Shown: positions 1-11,900 of the stretch, one piece after another
How positions within the stretch are numbered: the stretch's first letter is position 1
Layout of the letters: each line of letters begins with the position of its first letter
Origin: Endomychus coccineus
Lineage: Eukaryota; Arthropoda; Insecta; Coleoptera; Endomychidae
Assembly (NCBI GenBank): GCA_958510875.1
Contig: OY294070.1
Span: forward strand, 5,766,001-5,830,000
DNA length: 64,000 bases
Direction: 5' to 3'
The notes under the pieces: generated by a model
Told to the model about the DNA's origin: nothing
The model's database searches: none
The model's input: the letters and a program-made list of their open reading frames with translations, nothing else
Translations under genes and position numbers: made by a program

Positions 1-411
1 CATATTTAAAGTTCATGAAGGGGTGGGGGTATTTTGTTAACGACACTTTCAGCTGACTATCTTTTATCTTTCGAATCAAGGTTAATTACGTCTTATGCTT
101 GTGACTTTTTTTTTAATGTGCATTTTGAACATACACCACTTTTTGAAAATTGGTGTAAGATCAATAGAAGGGTAAAATATAAATGCAGGCAATTGTATAA
201 CCAGAATATAAAATTATTTGACTCTTCAACCTGACCAGACATTTTTCCGAAAAATCCTGAAAAATAGAAGAAATAATAAAAACTTTGAAAAGCAAAATCT
301 AAGAAAGGAATTATTTTAAAAATCAGAAAAGTTGGGAAACTTATACTACTCTTTAAAAATACATGAAACTGTTTAAACGATAAATAAAAAACATGCTTGT
401 AATAAATTTAC
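1..411. other. AT-rich intergenic DNA
   Basis: No open frame here resembles a known family and no repeat ends are visible. The longest frame (34-234, plus) has AT-driven composition and no recognisable motif, so I do not call it a gene. Confidence 0.5.
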
Positions 412-724
412 AAAAACTTCGTTTTTATTAAACCAAACGTAGGATAAGAGTCACTTACAAATAAATTTCATAATGGAGAATTGGTGAAGTCTTTTTAATC
501 ATTTGAAAGGTTTCCTGTATTTTTAAACTTATTAATTCTAATTTTCTCTAAGTTGTTTAATACTTTACTTTTAACTGATCTATGGAGAATCTCAAAATCA
601 TCTTTGAAATGATGATTAAAGAAACTGATCATCATTTCAAAAATGATTTTGAAATTCTCCATAAGTCTGTTAAAAGTAAAGTTAAGCAACTGTCACGTTT
701 TGTTTAATAAAAACGAAGTTTTTT
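412..724. mobile_element. Small foldback element (MITE-like), 313 bp
   Basis: The ends AAAAACTTCGTTTTTATTAAA (from 412) and its reverse complement (to about 724) are inverted repeats. Inside, a second long imperfect palindrome runs from about 555 to 690, centred near 620, with arms containing TATGGAGAATCTCAAAATCA and its partner. The whole segment could fold into a nearly continuous hairpin. No coding sequence is visible; the minus-strand open frame at 495-689 is a by-product of the palindrome. Target duplication is not clear. A non-autonomous DNA transposon is the likely explanation. Confidence 0.6.
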
Positions 725-2700
725 AATAAAGCTATAGATATACGTTTTCAACAAATAAGCACCAAAACCATCCAAAGATCTGAACGATGTTAATCTGGCA
801 AGTTTTTGAAAAAAGTAATTCAGAAAATAAGCATTTATAGACAAATTCTAGTATAAAATAGTGTTGGAATTTTGGAATCGAGTTCTATGCTACCGATTCT
901 TACTCAATTTTCAGAATGTTTTTTTGCAACTACAAAAACACAAGTTTTCCAAAATATGTACAGTTCAATTGGTGGAAAAATTCTCCAGATTTTTCAAAAC
1001 ACTATTGTCTCATCTTCACTCTCTTAAAATATCAAATCGAAAATATTCATTTACTCAAAATTCTGGAGTAAAAATGAGTTTGAATTGAGTAATTCTATAT
1101 GCCTGATTTTTCCTTGAGTTTCAAAATATTTTTATTGTTTTTCAGCTAAAAAGTTCTATCCTTTTTTCAAATCCATTCAAAATTTTCCGGATATAGTGAA
1201 GAGTAGAAAAATCTAGTATTTAAGTTAGTTTCTACCTAATATTTTCCAAATTTGGTTTGCAGACATGATTAACCCTAATTTGATTCGATCTACAAAAGAT
1301 CTTTTTCCGAAGACTTTTCTGATGACATTATGGATTCAAGGCACAAGATTTAATCAAAATTCGTGCACAGCATTGAAGTTAAAGATGAAGTTTTCCTTGT
1401 TTTACTGATTTTACATCGAACTGTACTATATTTCGTGTGCCTCTTGTTCCTGTTGGCGTTTTTATATTCACACTCTATACGTGATTCCCCCAATTTACGC
1501 CGATTACACTATTTGTCTGATTGTGTATTAGTAAATTATAGATATTTATGTTAATTTGTAAGCTGTAAATATAAAAAATCATGGGGAAATACGTTTTACT
1601 ATAAATAAGAGTTAGATTGTAATAAATGTGAACTGGATGTTACAATTTTTTTTATTCCTGGAAACGAATCCTGCTGAAAATATCCCTAAGCCTCCGAAAT
1701 ATTCAATCATAGACTAACCAATACGAAGTCACACTGGATCGATGTTACCTATATACTATCTCCAAGAAGTCAACGTAGCAGGGTCCTCATTCATTAAATA
1801 ACATACAACAGTAAAGGAACGTAGCAAATACTATATCTAACTCGTTAGGCTATCGCAAATTTTTTCTCAATAATATGATAGCTTACTCCAGGACAGACCT
1901 AAATACAAGGAGTATACTTTGAAGCCTAAATCCTTCTGTTGATGAAAGAATATAAGTTAGAGTCGGGAGATCGTTGAAATAATTCTAATTTCAAGTTTGA
2001 TAAAAAACACTCCATTGGGGTATATGCGAAGCATCCTGTCACTAAAGCCATATCCTTTTCAAGAGCCTAATAGATTATAAGTAAACTTTCATGTATACGC
2101 GAAAATTTCAGGCCTTTAGGTGGCCGCAATGTATCTAAACGAACTTTCAAAATGTGCATTATATGTTTCCGACATTTCCACAAAACGGTTAATCCCATTA
2201 TGGGTAATCTTCTTTTTCTGAAAAGCCCTTTTCATAGGTGTAGACGATGCTGGTTTAGCGCTTTGCTTACGTAGAAATGCATTTGTCTTTCTTGAACTAC
2301 CAGATGGCTTGAGGGTAAATTAGAATATTTCCTTATAGTTGTTTGATGTGGCAAAATTAATACATTTGAACTCCTTAAAAATGTATATACGTGTAGACTA
2401 ATGGTATATAGAAGTGAGGATTAAATCATAGCAGGTGTAGCATATGATTTTCCACAAAACAGGTGAAACTCTGTTTAATTGTAATATTTATCACCTGTCA
2501 CACTCAATACAGGGTATGCGCCATACTAAACGGTGCTGTCGTAAGCTACCTCTCAATAGAGAGTATTGATATAAGTGGTTTTGAACGGGACCATCTCCAT
2601 TAACGTAGGCAGGAAATTTTTGGGCCTACCCTCATAGTAGGTCAAATGTATTTCACATGAACAACAAATAAAACTAACAAGATCCTTCATAAAAATGTAA
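725..2700. other. Intergenic DNA downstream of the ppk gene
   Basis: About 2 kb of AT-rich sequence without a recognisable gene, repeat pair or RNA. Open frames at 861-1088 and 1363-1554 (plus) have no motif I know. The 3' UTR of the minus-strand channel gene should begin at 2720, but no single polyadenylation signal stands out. Confidence 0.45.
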
Positions 2701-2720
2701 TCAGATACTTTTATGTTACA

Positions 2721-2952
2721 TTAAATATTCTCGTCACCGTACCAACGACCGAAAAGTTTCAAATTGGAGCATATTCTAAGAGTACAGAAGTAAACTATTT
2801 CGATTGCGGATAATATCGAAAACCCAGTGAACAGACCCAACAATCCACCGAAATTGCTCAGGAAATCTGTAGGTCCGTACAGTTCGTTTCTTTCGGTGGT
2901 CGTGATTTCGGTCTCCTTGAAAAATAAGTTGATGTGCGTCATCATGCGGCGC
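2721..2952 (-). CDS. ppk: ppk exon 9: TM2, selectivity filter and C-terminus
   Basis: Begins after TTTGTTTCAG and encodes THINLFFKETEIT, then ELYGPTDFLSNFGGLLGLF and the GFS selectivity filter in TM2, with the EIVYF end of the pore helix. It ends TAA at 2721-2723 after a short cytoplasmic tail of about 20 residues. Confidence 0.93.
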
Positions 2953-5900
2953 CTGAAACAAATAGGATTTAGTGATATTGTGTCGAACGAGATCATTCAC
3001 TGAAACGTTTTATGAATTTATTGATCAATGTTCGTTCAGATGTTCAGCGTTCAGTTTTTTATACATCTTTCGACCATACAAGAGGAGAGCTTACTATCGA
3101 GTTTTCTCGATCACTTCATGTGGTGGCGATACAATGGCCCCTAATTCTGGTGTTCAACAGAAATCTGTCTTGACACCAACTTTGTTTCTGCTCCATATCA
3201 ATGATCTGTTGGAAGTAACCACCTGTCACGTCCACAACTTTGCAGATGATGGTACACTTCATACCGCTTTCTTATCTAGAGCCCCTATACCATCCAATGA
3301 AGACAGAGGAGCTAGACAGAGACAGTTTGATGCAATTAATGCAGATCTGGAATGGGGATTCCGAAAAGAATCTTAAAAAGAGCTTTAGCGTGTGTTTGGG
3401 AGTTGGAAGTTCTTCTTTTGGGTTGTGGTTGTCCTGCAATGAACAAAAGGTTGGGCTTGGCATGTTTAGTGTTGTATTGTCTTGTCAGGATTTGATTCAC
3501 CTGTCAATCATGTACCGGTCTACCTGTAATTTTATATCTACCTGTTTGCCTTTGATTACCGATTGGATTTACCCATCACTCATCCAGCCCATCAATCCTG
3601 ACAAGACAAGACAAAACTAGATATGCCTAGCTGAACCCTCTCGTCATTGACCAACAACAACAACCCAACAGAAGAATTACATTTTTCCTACGGCCACCAG
3701 CCACTGGTAATTATTGCCTATTATTCACAAAAACTCTTCTACTACACTATCTACTAGCCTCTCTACTAAAGGATTTTCTACGACAGGAAGGGAGACTCGG
3801 ATGAGATGTGTCACGATAACCCGCTTCTTTCACTACTGCTGAACTCCAAACATGAGAACAGTAGTCCAGGATAGGTCGAATATGTGCTTTGTAGATTATG
3901 AGGAGCTGCTGGGATGTAAAGTAGCTCTTGGCACGGAATAGAAAACCAGGTTTTTGTGAAGCTGTTTTCACAATGGACCTCACATGCTCGTCCCATAAGA
4001 GGGTATTGCTGGTGGTGGTGATGGTACCAAGCATAGATATTGAGGATTTGATAGAAATAGTTGCACGTGACATCATCAAATTAGGGGGACTATGGGATCC
4101 GCGGATAGAGAAGCTAGGATTGTCTCAAGCTCTACTAGATGATCAATCCCCATTTCAAAATTTCCGCCAGATCTTTGCTCATTGGACCAACGCGTCTCTA
4201 TCTAGCTCCTTCCGATTCATTAAATGAATGGGATGTAGATGAGCAAGCGGTATGAAATGTACCATCATCTGCAAAACTGTGAACGGGACGAGAGGTCACT
4301 CCCAGGAAGTTAGTTGATTTGGAGCAGAAACGAAGTAGGTGCCAAGACAGATACTTGTGGAGTAACAGCGTTGATAGCCATTGTCTCGAAATCAGAGGGG
4401 TCCCCGTCAACCATCACATGGACTGATCTATTCAAATCGATAGTCAAGGCACTAGTTGAGGTAGCAAACCATATGACGTAAATTTCTCAAGATGACCCAG
4501 GTTTGGTTTGGTTGTAGCGTAGTGACTGTATATGATGGATTATAGATAATACTTGTTCTCTGTAATTTTTGCTCCTATTCTCGTGAAAAATCAACTGCAA
4601 AACCATTTTGATATAACCCAAAAAAGGGTGGGTGTCACAAGTTTTTGGTTTTAAGCACGTCACATGTCCCTCTAATGATTGAAAAAAATAGCTTGGGTCA
4701 TTTTTTCCCATACAAGCCATATTTTCCTTATAGATTTACTGTACTATTACGACTCTTCATCGTTTATCCCCTCTCTCTAAGCGAGGATTAAAAGAGTCAA
4801 ACAGCCTTCTCCTTTTTAAACAAGAGAAGAAAATACGAACTTCGCCAAGTTGGTAGCCTAGAGTGTTTCCTTACTTGGTCAGATAACTGTTCGGTCAGTA
4901 ATTTCCCTCTTGGTAGTCTTAGTACCTACTCTATCCACTCAACATCTAACGTATACATAAATCGTTTCAATGTGGCTGGTACAGGCTTGGAAGATTTAAA
5001 CAGCACCCGCCCCTAAGAAGGGGAAAATGATGTAAGGACCTTGAACGTTTACTTTTTTACTGTTTTCAAATACGTAATTCAGCATCTAAGTTATCATCTT
5101 CAGTACGTTTAGATGTTCACTAGTGATTACCAGATGAAATTTAATTTTTAATTATTAATCGTATCAACTAGTGAGAATGAAACATGGAATTTCCCAATTT
5201 AAACTTACATTTTTCCGTCGTACATATCCTCAGGTCTCATGATAGACTTGAAGTGTTCCACCCAATTCCAAGCGAGAGGTGTTACAACTGCATCGTATTT
5301 AACATCGGTGCATGGTGGCAGACAGTTGCAATGCGTAGATTTTTCATTCGGATCTATTTTAGCATCGTCGATTCTGGGTTTAAGGAAAGAGTTCATAGAA
5401 TACATGCGCATCCCTTTCATTTTATGAGTCACCGCTGAGACCTTCATGTTCGCTAAAAAAGAAAGTAACATTTCCTTATTATTATCATTATTACTGAGCC
5501 GATTAAAATTTTGGAAGGATGTAAAAAAATTCGTATCTGATGAAATGTCAGTAAAAATGGGAGTTCCACAGGGTAACATAATTGGCCCACTTTTGTTATT
5601 AATCTATATTAATGATCTACCCGAAGTTATTTCAGATGCTAGAAAGTTAATGACCAATTATGCAGATGCCACTAACATTATACAAAAGAAGAGCTTACTA
5701 TCGAGTTTTCTCTCAAATAGATCACCTCATATGATGGTTGACATAGTATCCTCCGATACAATGGATATCAACGCTGGTGTTCAACAGAAATCTGTCTTGT
5801 TACCAACCTTGTTTTTGCCCCATATCAACGATCTGCAGGAAGTGACCACGAGTCCTGTCCACAGCTTTGCAGATGATGGTACACTTCATACAGCTTTCTC

Positions 5901-8900
5901 ATCTAGAGCCCCTGTACCATCAAATGAATTCAGAGGAGTGAGACAGAGAATGTCAACGCAATTAATGGAGATCTGGCAAAGATTTTGAAATGAGGATGTG
6001 ATAATGTAGTAGAGTTTAATGCAACCAAAATTCAAGCATGTATCATCTCCAGGATTCCACAATCCCTAATATAATGATGTCAGGTACAGACATTCCTATG
6101 AAGTCTTCCATACTCATGCTCGGGATCACTACCCCTCATGAGAGGTTCATTGCGAAAACAGCTTCACAAAAACTTGGTTTTCTATTCCGTGCCAAGAGCT
6201 ATTTCACATCCCAGCAGCTCCTTTTATTCTTCAAAGAACAGATTCGACCTATCCTGGAGTACTGTTCACTTTTTTGATGTTCGGCTCTCAAACATATGCT
6301 GAAGCTCTTGGATTATACCCAGAAGAGAACTATTCGTCTGATTGATGATGTCACACTTACGAAATCAGTGATCTCTCCCTTTCCTATAGATATTTTCATG
6401 GTCGGTCATGAAAGATTCCAGAAAGGCGAACTAGACTAGCTCAAACTAGTCACCCTTCATTGTCATGTTTCTATCGAACAGCAAAGTTGTGAAACTTTTT
6501 ACCTAGTAAGGTCTTTCCCTATGCCCTATAACTTCCCAAACCCTCAATAATAATTAGAATGCCTATCCCCTCTCCCAATATTCCACTGCTGGCGCACACC
6601 ATGTTCTTCGACCATTATAAGTTTCCCTATCGTGTAGTATGAAAAAAAAATTGAGAATCAAATCAATCGAAACTAACTGATAATTTGATATAAGCCCTGT
6701 TTTCGAATAGCTCCACGAGTATGTATATAATTTAACAGATTAATTGAGGTTAAGTATACAAAATAATATATTGTATGACAGTTTCAAAATGTTTAAATGG
6801 TGTAAAATAATTACTTTGAGCGTTTGCTATGCATTCCAAAGACCCCACACCACATATAGGTGTTGAATTTTCTCCTAAAAAAAAGAAAACAACATATTAG
6901 TACCAACATTCCAAAACAGATTCTATTATCTACTAGTCAAGTCAAATGGAGTTTGAGATTTAGAAAAAATATAAAATAGCCACCTATAAACGCAGAATGG
7001 CTATTATTTTGAACATATGTAACAATTTTCAAGCTTTATATTTGGTTTTATGTTGAGTACACATCTATTGTGTGCAGCATGTTCTGTTTTCACATTTGAA
7101 AGGAATAAGCACCTCTCGGTATCTGCAAAGATATTCCTGGCTCGAAAATTAGATAGTCGAGCCTACATTCAAATTAAAACTATCAAAATTTTCCAAACAT
7201 GTTTTCTCCAAATTGAACGAGGAATCAACAAAGTGAACAATTTTTGGAAAATATGCACAGGTGTAGAAAATAGGGTGTTAAAAGCGTCACACACAGTTCA
7301 CGGAATTTTATAAATAATTTCGTATTGTTTCAATGAGCCTAATTTAAATTACACATTGTTAGAAAGATTTCAAATAAATCCATTAGAAGACAAGTTTTTA
7401 ATATTAAAAAAAGCAAACATGGTGCAAGTAAGGACTCAGTTCACGTTTGGCAACCCCGTTTAAGCAGGATGTTCTGTTGCATTATAGCCTCTGGCTTCTG
7501 ACGTTACGATGGCGCTTTCAGCCCTTATGTAAATAGAAATTATTGGGTGCCCTCGTATACCTATCTCTCTCCCACCGCAATTTATTGAATGTCATCCAAA
7601 GTAAAGTGATAGCTTACTTGGCATGTAGAATTGAACGCAACCGCAAGCTTTCAGAGTATAATTCGTCTTACACTCTAAATTGCAGTTGGCATACGCGTAA
7701 GTTTTGAAGTATTTGAGTTCCTTCTCGTTGGGAAAATAGCAGTTACGTTTGAATGGATCGTACCATCTGATTCTTTCCGAAGTTCTCACCACCGTTGGAT
7801 ATATTACAACGCTGGAAGCCCTGTTGAATGGGATCATGAAGTACTCTTCTTTTGGCATTGGCACCCTATGAGGTAAGTGTAGAACAACCTGGAAAGTTAC
7901 AAGTAATAATTATTGTATTGTTCTTGGACCCAGAGTGGGCTCAACAGCGAATAAAGTCAACATTAATTCGCCTTTAAAACCCTTACAATATATTAAAATC
8001 GATAACCTAGATGGAATTCTCCCTAACCTTGCTAGAACTTTACGAATTTCATTGTTGAGCCTATAGTCAAGAATCAAGTTTAAAGTTGATCTATATTAGA
8101 ATGAACACACTGTATCCTCAATCGTATACTCTCCTTCTAGCGGTTCTTTGTTAGTTTCTTAACATTGACATTTCTTATAATTCATTGCTGATGGACTGCT
8201 AATTGCATGATTTTCGCTTACATCGCAAACCGTGGAGAACTATTTCTCTCAAGGGCATGATGAATCGTTAACTTGGTCAATGTGACACAGGTCCAGGAGG
8301 AATATGTGATTTATAAATGGTGAAAGCTTTGGCTCCTTGTCCGGATTATCCATAGAATAATAAAATGAATGCATTGGTGTTTTCTTTAAGAGCACTACAA
8401 AAGTCTTTTCAAACAGAACAAACAGTATGTGATGTGAATTTTTTTTATCAATTTCAAGTACATTTGATGCCTTTAACATTGAAACCCAATATCGTTGAAA
8501 TCTTTTGAACTCAATTTTCCATGACGTCACAAATCCGTTTGCATATCACAAATGGTGGCTTCAGTATGTTTCATCACCTGTGATAATTGTCTTCAACACG
8601 TCCACAGAATTTTCTCCACAGAGCTAAAAAAAGGACGCTGGCACTGAACTGCTGAGAGTTGCTTGGAAAAGCACCTTGCTCTAGCTTTATAGGCGAAAAC
8701 TTTTATCTGAAAGCCCGATATAATGTGCTATTTCTTCCATTTCTTAACATCATCCGCAAAACACAGGATTGTGAACTGATGGTAGAGGATGACTCTAAAT
8801 TTATTCAAGATAGTGAAGGATCCAAAAAGGATCCCTGTGGATAACCGCTCGTCCTTTTACATGTCCACGATGTAGCGTCTTCTATTCATGTCAAGCAGGT

Positions 8901-11900
8901 GGAAAAGCTTCAATCAACCCAAGAAGATTCCCACGAACTCCATAACGTTCAAGTGTGTAAAGAAGATATGAGATACCTTAAGTTAAATGATTTGTAGTGC
9001 AACATAGCCAAATAAGTTGTTGAAGATTTTGTGAACACCCCGTATAAGTATTAGTGTTTTATTCACAATTTGTGATTCAATTATACCGATTGATAGTAAG
9101 GTATCTATGTCCTCTCTGAAATGATATCAGGTTCAAAACGAAAATTTAATTCAGAATTGATCGCACAATTGTTTTGCTTACTTGTGAACTATCAACTTTA
9201 TTTGCGATTATTTCATAACGCTGTCAACATTATCAAGCTAGGCACAAATCGCAAGTTAACGTTACTATTACGAGAGTGATACGTACCTTGATCCCCTGTT
9301 CGGCACCCTTGCATCTATAATCCACGTTATTTTCATCAAGAGCTATCATCATTTCCAACGAATTGGTAGCTCCAGAAAAGATAGCTCTACGCGGGTAAGT
9401 TTTGAGTTTCGATCCCTTGCGGTATCCCACCTGTGGTATCCAGTCGGACGGTCGGGTTGCATTGTGATAGTCTGCAAACTGGACTCTAAATTTAAGAAAA
9501 ATGTTCAAAATTTACTGATATTTTCTGAGTAAACTGCTTATACAAAAGTTATGAAACTGCCTGATTTCTAAACATTTTTCCCCATCTTCGATGAAAATGG
9601 TGATAAGATGGGCATGATTGATTGATTTATAATGCACTTTCAATCTCAAAAGAACGTTGAAAATTGGACATTTTCGAAAACGCCGGTGATGTCATCAATC
9701 CTACCAGCTTCGCCAAAAATTATCATATCATTCGAAAGTTTCGAAAGATAGTGGTTCATGAGCAATATTATTAAGTGGTCTGAAAAACATCTGAGAAGCT
9801 GTAAGAAGTTACCCTAATAAACCTATAAATAGGAAGCCCAAAAAAAATACTGTTAAAATGCTGAGAGTCTTCCAGCTACCTGATAAGCCATGATCTGAGT
9901 AAACTAAATTAGAAATTTGCCTGCTGAAATACTATATGGAGCTAATGCAAATGAGGGGTTAAAAAAAGTACAGGTGCTGGAATAGTCGAGACAAAGGACC
10001 AAGAAGAATTAATTTCTTTGGACCTAGGGGCACTCGCGGCAGAGTTCCAAGGCAAAATGATAGCAATTACAACATGTGTTCAAATTATGTGGGAGAGAGC
10101 CTATGGAAATATACAAATTCCCTACATCAGGCTACTGAATTTCATAGAAAACAAACTGATGAGGAGATATGTGAGGGCACAATAGGACACTAATGATCAC
10201 AGTGCAGTGGGGCTTCCTCTGAAGGTAGGAGAACCAACTTCACGGGCAAGGGTTTTAGTTGGTAAGAATCAGGCGCAACTGTGGCACTGGCCCCCTAGGC
10301 GTCTATACAAGATTTCTCCTCCTGTAAACACAATAACACGAATTTACTGATAACTTATTCAATTCATACAAAATATGTTATCGAAATGTTTATGCCTGAC
10401 TAACAAATTCCCTGGCTTCCAACTTTTGTAGAGCAGTGTATTTCGGCTTTGGGCTCACGTATAATAAATACTCACGTGTTATTTTTATAAATCAGATCTC
10501 TGCTGAACATGTTGAAAGTATAGCAGATTCCTTCATCTGTTATTATGCGTTGGAAAACGTCTCCAAAAGGCATTTCGTCTCCCATCCATTTAACAAACAC
10601 TTGCGATTCCAAGAAAGGATTACACTGTAAGAAAAAAAAATTTTAGTTCCGAGTTGTCGAGTCAACCTTTATTAGAGGTGATATTGATTGAATCGGTAAT
10701 TTCAATAAGAAGAGGGGAACTTTGAGTTTTCAAGTTTCTATTTTGTGGTCTTTGTGATCGATTGTAACTAGTCTTTGTATTGTACCTCTGGATCCACTGC
10801 TTGATATAGGAGAATACGGTATAAAATGTACCATCATTTACAACATTCGTTGATGTGGAGCAGAAACAAAGTTGGTGCCAAGACACATCCCTGTGGAAGA
10901 TCTGCGGGAATAACCATTGTTAAGGAGGAGACAACGTCAACTGCCACATGGAGTGATCTTGGTGTTAGACTCGATTATATGCTTTGGAGATATCCAATGC
11001 TACAGGTGGAGTTTCTCCTGATCCCATATAGGTATACATATTGGACAAGTTCAATGTTAATTATTTGGAAGGGTTTTTTTGCTTTTTTGGAATTGAATGG
11101 ACCCTGGCGGTCTTCCAACTGAAAGGAAACACACCAAGTTTGTATGACAGGATAAACAATCTGCATAGATTTGGTGTTAATTTGGGGCACTTTTCTTGAG
11201 AATAGTAGACACAATTACATCTAGTCCAATAGTTTTATTGTTATTTAGACCAAGAGTGGGCTGACTAAGACAATTTCATTCATCTGGTTATGGATAATAG
11301 CAATATTAGTGGGGTTCTTCACTTGTGAATCCAAAGAGGAATTTGCTGTAAGCATTTCAGCAAGATTGTTTGCTTCTTCGTGTGGTATTATAGTCAGTGT
11401 GCCATCATCTTCAATTAGGGCAGGGAATGAGCAAGAAGTGAAATTTCTTTCAATTGTCTTGGCGTAGGTCTAAACACGAACTGGGACCATAAACTTAGAT
11501 CTTTGACTAGATGACACACTGGGGGCACAAGGACTCCAGACCACTTTCGTCAGGGAGACTCGTGTGGTTCACAGACTGGTTTAAGGCTGGCGAGCTTACT
11601 CGTGCTCACCCAGGGTGGAACTTTCAGTTTTCCTAAAATGTCCAGCACTGATTTTTCTTAGGCTACAACACCTGGGTGTTTTAGTCAGCTGGGTTGAGTC
11701 TTATTTCAAGGGGCACATAATGGACCCAACAATTAGTCTAAGTGCTCAGGACTTGTCATCCACTGCTTTGATCGATTGATTTATAGTTCTTCTCTTGGCC
11801 TTATATACGTCTTACATTATAAGGAGATGAAATTAATAACAAGTACTTGGAATTACGTCAAAGTGGCATGAGTTACATAACTTACCTTATGTAAAGTCTG

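Noticed and set aside
5184..5438. 84-codon plus-strand frame
   Set aside because: Antisense of ppk exon 8.
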